Numbered from the stretch's first letter, positions 1 through 6,045 are shown. The stretch: DNA of 6,947 nt from Rhizobiaceae bacterium (GCA_020696915.1 JAJFMR010000288.1:1-6947), one strand, 5' to 3'. The notes: generated by a model from the sequence alone, not told the origin. Made by a program: numbers and translations.

Positions 1-146
1 AACGCGCCACGGCGCTCGCCAGTTCGTTCGCGGCCACCCTGGAACTCGTTCGCGAGGGTTTGGTCGAGGTGCGGCAGCATGAGCCGTTCGCGCCGCTTTA
101 CCTGCGCGACCGCCGGGAATCCAGAAAAGCAGAGGAAGTTCAATGA
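1..146 (+). CDS. scpA: ScpA, segregation and condensation protein A (3' end only)
   Basis: The window opens inside this gene. The frame whose first full codon is at base 3 reads 47 codons to TGA at 144-146. The peptide contains the stretch TLELVREGLVEVRQHEPFAP followed by LYLRD, which matches the C-terminal winged helix typical of ScpA (kleisin). This domain contacts the SMC ATPase head, while ScpB binds the middle of ScpA. The protein ends in a short charged tail (RRESRKAEEVQ). The identification rests on this domain and on the scpB gene that follows with an ATGA overlap (143-146), which implies translational coupling of the two partners. Most of the gene lies before base 1, so its start, length and promoter cannot be judged. 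Confidence 0.85.
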   Translation, partial: RATALASSFAATLELVREGLVEVRQHEPFAPLYLRDRRESRKAEEVQ

Positions 147-880
147 GCGAAAGCGCGCAAGCGGTTCTGGCCTTCACCGCAACCGCGGAAGACGATGAGC
201 GGCCCATGCTCAATCCCGCCGAGCGTCTGCACCTGGTGGAAGCCATGCGCATGGCTGAAGCCATCGTCTTTGCAAGCGCGGAGCCGGTTTCCGAAAAACA
301 GCTTGCGGGAAGACTGCCGGATGGCATCGACATTGCCGCGGCAATGGCAGGGCTGCAGGAGATTTATTCGCGCCGCGGCGTCAACCTCGTTCGCATTGCC
401 GACAGCTGGGCGTTCCGGACGGCCGGCGATCTCGCCTTTCTGATGAGCCGTGACACGGTGCAGCAGAAGAAGCTGTCCCGCGCCGCCCTCGAGGTGCTTG
501 CCATCATTGCCTATCACCAGCCCGTCTCGCGCGCCGAGATCGAGGACATCCGCGGCGTCGAGACCTCGAAGGGGACGCTCGACACCCTTCTGGAGACCGA
601 GTGGGTGCGCATGCGCGGCCGACGGCGCACGCCCGGACGCCCGGTAACCTACGGCACGACGGAGAGGTTTCTCGATCATTTCTCGCTTTCCGAAATCCGC
701 GACCTGCCCGGCATGGAGGAACTCAAGGGCGCCGGGCTGCTCTCGTCCCGCATGCCGGCAAGCTTCTCCGTGCCGGTGCCGCCGTCCGATCCGGACCTGC
801 CTTCTCCCGACGAAGACCCGCTGACGGACATCGACCTCGAAGAACTCGGTCTGTTGACACCGCGCGTCACAGATGATTGA
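143..880 (+). CDS. scpB: ScpB, segregation and condensation protein B
   Basis: 245 residues. ScpB forms a dimer of paired winged-helix domains that binds ScpA and, with SMC, builds the bacterial condensin acting on the nucleoid. The first winged helix spans about residues 30-105. The second begins at the family-typical LSRAALEVLAIIAYHQPVSR (111-130), followed by EIEDIRGVE, GRPVTYGTTERFLDHF (165-180) and LSEIRDLPGMEELKGAGLL (182-200). The acidic, Pro-rich tail (212-245) is variable in the family. The ATG at 143 is chosen because it overlaps the scpA stop as ATGA and has a purine-rich Shine-Dalgarno sequence, GAGGAAG, at 132-138. An in-frame ATG about 20 codons later has less support. Length and motifs are normal and nothing looks broken. 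Confidence 0.95.
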   Translation: MSESAQAVLAFTATAEDDERPMLNPAERLHLVEAMRMAEAIVFASAEPVSEKQLAGRLPDGIDIAAAMAGLQEIYSRRGVNLVRIADSWAFRTAGDLAFLMSRDTVQQKKLSRAALEVLAIIAYHQPVSRAEIEDIRGVETSKGTLDTLLETEWVRMRGRRRTPGRPVTYGTTERFLDHFSLSEIRDLPGMEELKGAGLLSSRMPASFSVPVPPSDPDLPSPDEDPLTDIDLEELGLLTPRVTDD

Positions 881-887
881 CGCGACA

Positions 888-910
888 TGGCCGGGATGCT
901 GATCCGGCCA
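888..910 (+). promoter_or_regulatory. Perfect 7-bp hairpin abutting the ribosome-binding site of the ABC ATPase gene
   Basis: TGGCCGG (888-894) and CCGGCCA (904-910) are exact reverse complements around a 9-base loop. The hairpin fills the gap between scpB and the next gene, and its last base is the first base of the AGGAG ribosome-binding site (910-914). No T-run follows, so it is not a classical terminator. It could modulate translation of the ATPase or be a remnant of a Rho-type stop. The repeat is seen; any function is inferred. Confidence 0.4.
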
Positions 911-920
911 GGAGTTGTCC

Positions 921-2027
921 GTGAACGCGCTGCCGCCCAGTCCGCCAGCCAGAGTTACGGCGGGCGTGACCTTCGCGGCGCGGCTGGCGTTCGAGCGCGT
1001 CAGCCATTCGTTCGACGGCGCCTCCGAGACATTAGCCGACATCAGCCTGGCGGCCGAACCGGGGGAGGTGCTGGCCTTGCTCGGGCCGTCCGGCTCCGGC
1101 AAGACGACGCTGCTCAGAATCGCGGCCGGCATCGAGCCGCAGACCTCCGGGCGCGTGCTTCTGAACGACCGTGAAATCGCCGGACCATCTGTCTTCCTGC
1201 CTCCCGAGAAGCGCTCGATAGGCCTGGTCTTCCAGGATTTCGCGCTGTTTCCCCATATGACCATACTCGACAACGTGCGGTTCGGGCTCAACGCGCTTTC
1301 CGGCGAGGAGGCGCGCCGGGAGGCCAATATTGCGCTGTCGCGCGTGGGACTGGAACGTTATGCCGGCGCTTACCCGCACGTCCTTTCAGGCGGCGAGCAG
1401 CAGCGCGTCGCGCTGGCCCGGGCGCTGGCGCCTCGCCCGGCGGTCCTGTTGATGGACGAGCCGTTTTCCGGGCTGGATTCGCGGCTCAAGGATACCGTCC
1501 GGGCCGAGACGCTCGCCATTCTCCGCGAAAGCCGGGCGACGGCCATCGTGGTCACCCACGACGCCGAGGAGGCCATGCGGATCGGCGACCGGGTCGCGCT
1601 TTTGCGGGGCGGCCGCCTGGTGCAGGAGGGCCGCGCCGAGGAGCTCTATCTGAGGCCGGCGGACCTGTTCGTCGCCGGCTTCTTTTCCGAACTGAACGTG
1701 TTCCAGGCGCGGGTCCTGGGCGGTGCCGCAGACACGCCGGTCGGGCAGGTGCCGTCCGGCAAGCTGCCGGACGGCACGGCGGTCGTGGTCGCCGTGCGGC
1801 TGGCCGGATTCGATGTCAGCCTGACCGAGGGGGAGGTGGAGGCGCGCATCCTCTCGCGCCGCTATCTCGGCGTGGTCGAACTCGTCGATCTTGCGGTTCC
1901 CGGAGCCGACCGCCCGGTTCGGGCCCGCATACGCTGCGGCGCCTTGCCGGAAGGCGCGCGCGATATATGGCTGTCGCTCCGCCGATCTGACGTACTTGTG
2001 TTTGAAACCGGCAGCGAAAACGCATAG
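921..2027 (+). CDS. ABC-transporter ATP-binding protein, FbpC/PotA/CysA type
   Basis: 368 residues from GTG 921. That start is preferred because AGGAG (910-914) lies 6 bases upstream. A TTG at 915 would add two residues but touches the ribosome-binding site. The protein should hydrolyse ATP on the inner face of the membrane to power an importer. Visible motifs, counted from the GTG: Walker A GPSGSGKT (55-62), Q-loop glutamine 105 in LVFQDFALFPHMT, signature LSGGEQQ (155-161), Walker B VLLMDEP (175-181), D-loop SGLD (183-186) and H-loop histidine 213. Residues from about 258 form a TOBE-like C-terminal domain, usual in this subfamily. The LPPEKR and FALFPHMT wording resembles ferric-iron FbpC proteins more than maltose-type ones, but the substrate cannot be settled. 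No permease or binding-protein gene is near, so its partner must be encoded elsewhere. It sits between scpB and tatA, 35 bases before the latter. Confidence 0.9.
   Translation: MNALPPSPPARVTAGVTFAARLAFERVSHSFDGASETLADISLAAEPGEVLALLGPSGSGKTTLLRIAAGIEPQTSGRVLLNDREIAGPSVFLPPEKRSIGLVFQDFALFPHMTILDNVRFGLNALSGEEARREANIALSRVGLERYAGAYPHVLSGGEQQRVALARALAPRPAVLLMDEPFSGLDSRLKDTVRAETLAILRESRATAIVVTHDAEEAMRIGDRVALLRGGRLVQEGRAEELYLRPADLFVAGFFSELNVFQARVLGGAADTPVGQVPSGKLPDGTAVVVAVRLAGFDVSLTEGEVEARILSRRYLGVVELVDLAVPGADRPVRARIRCGALPEGARDIWLSLRRSDVLVFETGSENA
1749..1777. repeat. Perfect 13-bp inverted repeat with a 3-base loop, inside the ABC ATPase gene
   Basis: The left arm GTGCCGTCCGGCA (1749-1761) is the exact reverse complement of the right arm (1765-1777), separated by AGC. 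It codes for VPSGKLPDGT in the TOBE-like region, in frame and without disturbing the gene. The stem is long and GC-rich for coding sequence and should fold strongly in mRNA or as a DNA cruciform. It may be chance, a REP-like insertion absorbed into a tolerant loop, or an mRNA structural element. Confidence 0.8.
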
Positions 2028-2030
2028 ATC
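2002..2030 (+). promoter_or_regulatory. Weak candidate promoter for tatABC
   Basis: TTGAAA (2002-2007) differs by one base from the -35 consensus, and 17 bases later TAGATC (2025-2030) matches half of the -10 consensus. It overlaps the last codons of the ABC ATPase gene and would start transcription a short way before tatA at 2063. The -10 match is poor, so read-through from upstream is equally possible. Confidence 0.2.
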
Positions 2031-2062
2031 AGGCCAGGCAAACAAATCCGAAAGAGAGTGCA

Positions 2063-2299
2063 ATGGGTTCCTTTTCAATATGGCACTGGCTGATCGTGCT
2101 GGTCGTCGTGCTTTTGGTGTTCGGGCGAGGCAAGATTCCCGAACTGATGGGCGACATGGCCAAAGGCATCAAGAGCTTCAAGAAGGGCATGGCGGACGAC
2201 ACCGTCGACGACGACAGCAGGCCCGTGGATGCCAAGACCGTGGAACACCGCAGCGACGAATCGATGAGGGCGGCCCGCGAGAAGGCGTCCAAGGGCTGA
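2063..2299 (+). CDS. tatA: TatA, twin-arginine translocase pore-forming subunit
   Basis: 78 residues, normal for the family. TatA oligomerises in the inner membrane at a TatBC complex that has bound a twin-arginine signal peptide, and lets folded proteins cross. A single N-terminal membrane segment covers about residues 6-20 (IWHWLIVLVVVLLVF). The hallmark Phe-Gly hinge follows (F20-G21), then an amphipathic helix (about 22-43) ending in FKKGM. The cytoplasmic tail has an acidic patch (DDTVDDD, 45-51) and is otherwise short and charged. The start is set by the N-terminal membrane segment; the ribosome-binding site is only a weak GAGAG at 2054-2058. The gene precedes tatB and tatC with a 51-base gap to tatB. 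TatA is normally made in excess of TatB, which may relate to this gap. Confidence 0.95.
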   Translation: MGSFSIWHWLIVLVVVLLVFGRGKIPELMGDMAKGIKSFKKGMADDTVDDDSRPVDAKTVEHRSDESMRAAREKASKG

Positions 2300-2302
2300 C
2301 CG

Positions 2303-2316
2303 TCCGGACAGCCGGA
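2303..2316 (+). other. Small stem-loop between tatA and tatB
   Basis: TCCGG (2303-2307) and CCGGA (2312-2316) can pair around the 4-base loop ACAG, just after the tatA stop. It overlaps an 8-base palindrome GTCCGGAC (2302-2309). The stem is short and no T-run follows in the plus direction, so it is not a convincing terminator. It could slow exonucleases at the end of tatA mRNA. Possible chance in GC-rich DNA. Confidence 0.25.
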
Positions 2317-2350
2317 AAAAGCCCCCCGCCGTCCATTCGGAACGAGTGCA

Positions 2351-2920
2351 ATGTTTGACATCGGCTGGACCGAGATGCTGGTGATCGCGGTCGTCATGAT
2401 CGTGGTCGTCGGACCCAAGGACCTGCCCAAGATGCTGCGCACGTTCGGCAGGACGACGGCCAAGATGCGTGCCATGGCCGGCGATTTCCAGAAGCAGTTC
2501 AACGAAGCGATGCGCGAGGCCGAGCTCGACGACGTGAAGAAGTCGGTGGAGTCGCTGAAGAGCCTCAATCCGGCCGGCGAGATCCGCAAGCAGCTCAATC
2601 CGCTCGAGAAGGCGGCCGCCGACGTGCGCGCCGGCCTCGACACGGCAATGAAGCCGGCGCCGAAGCCGTCCGATCCGGCGACCACCCGGGCTGTCGAGTC
2701 GGAGCCGCTGAAGGGCGGCGCCACGGCCATGCGCCTCAGCCGGTGGCGGACAAGGTCCAGCCGGCAGCAGCCGCGAAAACGGCGGCCAAGCCCGCGGGAA
2801 GCCGCAGCAGGAAAGCCGGCGCGGCGGAAACCGTCCAGCTGGCCGGGGCCCCGGCGGCAGCCGCCGCCACCAGGCCGGCGCGCCGGAAAAAACCCGCAGG
2901 AACCGGTTCGTGACCGCTGA
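2351..2920 (+). CDS. tatB: TatB, twin-arginine translocase receptor subunit, with an apparent frameshift in its tail
   Basis: The N-terminal part is a clear TatB: MFDIGWTEML with the conserved Glu8, a membrane segment (about 7-20), the Gly21-Pro22 hinge with LP at 25-26, and a long amphipathic, coiled-coil-like helix to about residue 100. TatB passes signal peptides from TatC to TatA. In the open frame the protein runs to 189 residues and stops at 2918-2920, 11 bases inside tatC. After Met127 this frame becomes an Arg/Pro-rich string with about 17 Arg and 13 Pro in 62 residues, typical of out-of-frame GC-rich DNA. The -1 frame instead gives an Ala/Lys-rich TatB-like tail ending at TGA 2911-2913, which overlaps the tatC GTG as GTGA. 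One base seems to be missing near 2731; adding one G after ATG 2729-2731 restores a 187-residue TatB. The TatB tail is known to be partly dispensable, so function may survive. A sequencing error is the simplest alternative. Confidence 0.85.
   Translation: MFDIGWTEMLVIAVVMIVVVGPKDLPKMLRTFGRTTAKMRAMAGDFQKQFNEAMREAELDDVKKSVESLKSLNPAGEIRKQLNPLEKAAADVRAGLDTAMKPAPKPSDPATTRAVESEPLKGGATAMRLSRWRTRSSRQQPRKRRPSPREAAAGKPARRKPSSWPGPRRQPPPPGRRAGKNPQEPVRDR
2731..2913 (+). other. tatB: Displaced -1 frame encoding the expected TatB C-terminal tail
   Basis: Read from 2731, this frame gives 60 codons: APQPVADKVQPAAAAKTAAK, then Pro/Ser/Arg/Lys-rich and Ala-rich stretches, ending PARRKKPAGTGS and TGA at 2911-2913. 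Such low-complexity Ala/Lys/Pro tails are typical of alphaproteobacterial TatB. The stop overlaps the tatC start as GTGA, the same coupling seen at the scpA-scpB and surE-pcm joins. Upstream of about 2705 this frame gives an implausible peptide, which places the break at roughly 2710-2735. Confidence 0.75.
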
Positions 2921-3782
2921 AGACGACGAGGTCGACAAATCGTCGGCGCCGCTGATCGATCATCTCATCGAGCTGCGGTCGCGGCTCATGTGGTCGATCG
3001 GCGGCTTCTTCATCGCTTTCCTGGTCTGCTTCTTCTTCGCCAAGGAGCTTTTCAACCTGCTGGTCATTCCCTTCAAATGGGCGGTGAGCTGGGCCGGGAT
3101 GACGGACCAGAAGGTGGAGCTCATCTACACGGCTCCGCAGGAATTCTTCTTCACGCAGATCAAGCTGGCGATGTTCGGCGGGCTGGTGATCGCCTTCCCG
3201 CTGATTGCCGCGCAGATCTACAAGTTCGTGGCGCCCGGCCTCTACAAGAACGAGCGTCATGCCTTCCTGCCGTTCCTGGTGGCGTCGCCGATCCTTTTCC
3301 TGATGGGCGGGGCGCTGGTCTACTTCTTCTTCACGCCGATGGTGATGTGGTTCTTCCTGGCCATGCAGCAGACGGGCGAGGGCGGCGAGGTGCAGATTTC
3401 GCTGCTCCCGAAAGTTTCGGAATATCTCAGCCTGATCATGACGCTGATCTTTTCCTTCGGGCTGGTGTTCCAGTTGCCCGTCGTCACGACGCTGATGGCG
3501 AGGGTCGGGCTGCTCAGCGCGGCCGGTCTGGCCGAGAAGCGCAAATGGGCGATCGTCATCGCCTTTGTCGTCGCCGCGGTGCTGACGCCGCCGGATCCGG
3601 TCAGCCAGATCGGCCTGGCGCTGCCCACGATCCTCCTCTACGAGGCCTCGATCTGGGCGGTTCGGCTGATCGAGCGCCGGCGCGAGCAGGAACGTCAGGC
3701 GCGCGAGCGCGACGAAGCGGCTGCGGACGAACGGCGCCGGGAAGCGGCCGCAGCTCCAGCCGACCCGGTCAACCAGGCCTGA
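2910..3782 (+). CDS. tatC: TatC, twin-arginine translocase core receptor
   Basis: 290 residues. TatC is the six-span inner-membrane protein that recognises the twin-arginine motif and holds TatB. Membrane segments lie at about 26-47, 82-108, 119-150, 172-195, 211-225 and 233-254. Family marks include HLIELRSRL (18-26) on the cytoplasmic N-terminus, PGLYKNER (109-116) with the conserved loop glutamate 115, FGLVFQLPV (183-191) and LTPPDPVSQ (225-233). Glutamine 188 occupies the place of a glutamate in the E. coli protein, a known variation. The tail after 254 is a charged, Arg/Glu/Ala-rich extension, probably helical, making this protein about 30 residues longer than E. coli TatC. The GTG at 2910 has AGGAA (2898-2902) 7 bases upstream and overlaps the -1-frame tatB stop, so it is the likely start. 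Confidence 0.96.
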   Translation: MTAEDDEVDKSSAPLIDHLIELRSRLMWSIGGFFIAFLVCFFFAKELFNLLVIPFKWAVSWAGMTDQKVELIYTAPQEFFFTQIKLAMFGGLVIAFPLIAAQIYKFVAPGLYKNERHAFLPFLVASPILFLMGGALVYFFFTPMVMWFFLAMQQTGEGGEVQISLLPKVSEYLSLIMTLIFSFGLVFQLPVVTTLMARVGLLSAAGLAEKRKWAIVIAFVVAAVLTPPDPVSQIGLALPTILLYEASIWAVRLIERRREQERQARERDEAAADERRREAAAAPADPVNQA

Positions 3783-3842
3783 GATCGGCCCGCGCCTGCG
3801 GCTGCGGCAAGCCGGCCGGTCAGTGTTCGCGCCCGATTCGTT

Positions 3843-3864
3843 CGAAAAGCGATTCCCCTTTTCG
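3843..3864. terminator. Weak hairpin after tatC, possible terminator
   Basis: CGAAAAG (3843-3849) pairs perfectly with CTTTTCG (3858-3864) around an 8-base loop. The A-run and T-run lie within the stem and no T-run follows, so as an intrinsic terminator it is weak. It lies 60 bases after the tatC stop and could separate tatABC from serS transcription on either strand. Confidence 0.3.
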
Positions 3865-3880
3865 CTGCGATGCTGTAGTT

Positions 3881-3908
3881 CCGCGAGGCGGTTCATCCCT
3901 CGCCGCGG
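3881..3908 (+). promoter_or_regulatory. Two alternative hairpins in the serS leader
   Basis: CCGCG (3881-3885) plus GCG (3888-3890) can pair with CGC (3901-3903) plus CGCGG (3904-3908), leaving a 2-base bulge. Alternatively GCGAGG (3883-3888) pairs perfectly with CCTCGC (3898-3903). The two cannot form together. They lie in the 171-base gap between tatC and serS, just before a purine-rich GGAGAGG (3907-3913). The pairings are seen; a regulatory switch is speculation. No known riboswitch or T-box was recognised in the gap. Confidence 0.3.
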
Positions 3909-3953
3909 AGAGGATGTTTCCGGATTGCGCGGTTCGTGTGAAAGCCTTTTCCC

Positions 3954-5309
3954 ATGCTCGATATAAGATGGATTCGCGAGAACCCTGAAAAGGTCGTCGC
4001 TGCGCTGGTGAAGCGGCAGTGGTCCGCGTCCGAGGCGCGATCCGCCGTCGACGGGCTGCTGTCGCTCGACGAGGCCCGGCGTGCGCATCTCGGCAAGCTG
4101 CAGGAACGCCAGGAACGCCGCAACGCCGCTTCCCGGGAGATCGGCAACGCGATGCGCGCCGGCGATGCCGCCACGGCGGAGCGGCTGAAGGCCGAAGTCA
4201 ACGAGATCAAGGCGTTCCTCGCCGGGGCTGAAGCAGAGGAGCGGCGCCTCGACCGGGAACTCCTGGACCTGGCCGCGGTCGTTCCGAACCTGCCGCTCGA
4301 CGACGTGCCCGTCGGCAGGGACGAGCACGACAACCTGGAACTGCGCAAGGTCGGGCGCGTGCCGCCCCGACCGAACTGGGCAAGGGAGCATTTCGAGATC
4401 GGCGAATTGCTCGGTGAGATGGATTTCGAGCGCGCCGCGCGACTGTCGGGCAGCCGCTTCACCGTGCTGACGGGACAATTGGCGCGGCTCGAGCGCGCGC
4501 TCGGGCAGTTCATGCTCGACCTGCACACCACGGAGCACGGCTACACCGAAGTGCAGCCGCCGCTCATGGTCCGCAGCGAGGCGATGTACGGAACCGGGCA
4601 GCTGCCGAAATTCGCCGAAGACCTCTACGTGGCCGCCAGCCTGGCGCCGGATGGTCCGGAGCAGCCCGCCGACAGGCGCTGGCTCATCCCGACCGCCGAG
4701 GTCCCGCTGACCAACCTGGTGCGCGAGGAAATCGTCGCGCAGGACAGGCTGCCGCTCCGCTTTGCGGCGCTGACGCCGTGCTTCCGTTCCGAGGCCGGCT
4801 CGGCGGGGCGCGACACACGCGGCATGCTCCGCCAGCATCAGTTCTACAAGGTCGAGCTGGTCTCCATCACCGACCAGAACGGTTCCGCCGCCGAGCACGA
4901 GCGTATGACGGCCTGCGCCGAAGAGGTCCTGAAGCGTCTCGGCCTGCCGTTCCGGACGGTGCTTCTGTGCACCGGCGACATGGGTTTCGGGGCGCGCAAG
5001 ACGTACGATATCGAAGTGTGGCTGCCCGGCCAGAACGCCTACCGCGAAATCTCGTCATGCTCGGCCTGCGGCGATTTCCAGGCCCGGCGGATGGAGGCGC
5101 GCTATCGCCCGGCCGAGGGCAAGGGCACTGCGTACGTCCACACGCTGAACGGGTCCGGCGTGGCGGTCGGCCGGGCGCTGATCGCTGTCCTGGAGAATTG
5201 CCAGGAGGAAGACGGCAGCGTGACCATTCCCGAAGCGCTCCGGCCCTATATGGGCGGGGCAACGAAAATCGAGAAGCAGCAGACACATGCGCATCCTTCT
5301 GACCAATGA
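3954..5309 (+). CDS. serS: Seryl-tRNA synthetase
   Basis: 451 residues, slightly longer than the E. coli enzyme. It activates serine with ATP and loads it onto tRNA-Ser (and tRNA-Sec where present) in the cytoplasm. The N-terminus MLDIRWIRENPEKV is the usual SerRS start and fixes the ATG. Residues about 30-105 form the long antiparallel coiled-coil arm that grips the tRNA variable arm. The class II catalytic core follows: the TAE serine-binding loop (247-249), motif 2 at 277-297 with FRSEAG and Arg278, and motif 3 at 399-415 with GSGVAVGR and Arg407. The final segment, about 430-451, is polar and overlaps surE. The ribosome-binding site is poor (GAAAG at 3940-3944), while a better purine stretch lies about 40 bases further up. 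No catalytic motif is missing. Confidence 0.97.
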   Translation: MLDIRWIRENPEKVVAALVKRQWSASEARSAVDGLLSLDEARRAHLGKLQERQERRNAASREIGNAMRAGDAATAERLKAEVNEIKAFLAGAEAEERRLDRELLDLAAVVPNLPLDDVPVGRDEHDNLELRKVGRVPPRPNWAREHFEIGELLGEMDFERAARLSGSRFTVLTGQLARLERALGQFMLDLHTTEHGYTEVQPPLMVRSEAMYGTGQLPKFAEDLYVAASLAPDGPEQPADRRWLIPTAEVPLTNLVREEIVAQDRLPLRFAALTPCFRSEAGSAGRDTRGMLRQHQFYKVELVSITDQNGSAAEHERMTACAEEVLKRLGLPFRTVLLCTGDMGFGARKTYDIEVWLPGQNAYREISSCSACGDFQARRMEARYRPAEGKGTAYVHTLNGSGVAVGRALIAVLENCQEEDGSVTIPEALRPYMGGATKIEKQQTHAHPSDQ

Positions 5310-6045
5310 CGACGGCATCCATGCCGATGGCCTCGCCGCGCTGGAGCGCATCGCACGGACGCTGACGGACGATGTCTGGGTGGTCGCGCCGGAGACCGAC
5401 CAGTCCGGCTATGCGCACTCGCTGTCGCTTTCGGAACCGCTGCGCCTCAGGGAGATCGGCGAGAAACACTTCGCGGTGCGCGGCACCCCGACGGACTGCG
5501 TCATCATGGGGGTGCGAAGGCTGTTGCCTTCGCCGCCCGACCTCATCCTGTCCGGCGTCAATTCCGGCTCCAACATCGCCGACGACATCACCTATTCGGG
5601 CACCGTTGCCGGGGCGATGGAAGGCGCGCTGCTCGGCATCCGCTCGATCGCCTTCAGCCAGGCCTACAACGTCGTGGAGCATTCCCGCGTCGTTCCCTAC
5701 GACACCGGCGAGGCGCTGGCGCCTGCGCTGCTCGACCGGCTGATCCGCCTCGAGCTGCCCGCCGGAACGTTTCTGAACGTCAACTTCCCGAGCTGTCCGG
5801 CCGCCGAAGTGACCGGCACCGTGGTGACGGCGCAGGGCAAGCTGTCCTACAATCTCGGCATCGAGGAGCGCGCCGACGGCCGCGGCCTGCCCTATTACTG
5901 GCTGCGGTTCGGCCGCGACACGAGCGAACTGCGCGAAGGCACGGATCTGCACGCGGTGAGGAACAATTTCGTGTCGGTGACGCCGCTCAAGCTCGACCTG
6001 ACCGCCCACGAGTTTCGCGACGAACTGGCCAAGGCTCTGGCATGA
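5287..6045 (+). CDS. surE: SurE, 5'/3'-nucleotidase (survival protein)
   Basis: 252 residues, normal length. SurE removes phosphate from nucleoside monophosphates, and some members also degrade short polyphosphate; it is linked to stationary-phase and stress survival. The start MRILLTNDDGI is the family signature, so ATG 5287 is firm even though it lies 23 bases inside the serS reading frame. The metal-binding residues of the family are visible: Asp8, Asp9, Ser40 in APETDQSG and Asn92 in SGVNSGSN (89-96), followed by YSGTVAGAMEG (103-113). The ribosome-binding site is weak (GAGAAG about 10 bases upstream), which suggests that translation depends on ribosomes finishing serS. The stop overlaps pcm as ATGA. 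In many proteobacteria surE and pcm are neighbours and act in cell maintenance. Confidence 0.96.
   Translation: MRILLTNDDGIHADGLAALERIARTLTDDVWVVAPETDQSGYAHSLSLSEPLRLREIGEKHFAVRGTPTDCVIMGVRRLLPSPPDLILSGVNSGSNIADDITYSGTVAGAMEGALLGIRSIAFSQAYNVVEHSRVVPYDTGEALAPALLDRLIRLELPAGTFLNVNFPSCPAAEVTGTVVTAQGKLSYNLGIEERADGRGLPYYWLRFGRDTSELREGTDLHAVRNNFVSVTPLKLDLTAHEFRDELAKALA

Noticed and set aside
45..58. CTCG-TTCG-CGAG mini-hairpin in scpA
   Set aside because: A 4-bp stem within coding sequence is expected by chance.
915..920. TTG at 915 as start of the ABC ATPase
   Set aside because: It directly abuts the AGGAG ribosome-binding site, leaving no spacing; GTG at 921 has ideal spacing.
140..1327. A 395-codon minus-strand open frame opposite scpB and the ABC ATPase
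   Set aside because: Its composition is that of an antisense shadow and it spans two genes and their gap; no family motif is visible.
2736..4898. A 720-codon open frame on the minus strand across tatC and serS
   Set aside because: It lies opposite well-identified genes, its peptide is His/Arg/Gln/Asp-rich and of low complexity without recognisable domains, and long antisense frames are common in GC-rich coding DNA.
4867..6009. A 380-codon minus-strand open frame opposite serS and surE
   Set aside because: It covers the conserved SerRS and SurE coding sequence and shows no domain of its own.
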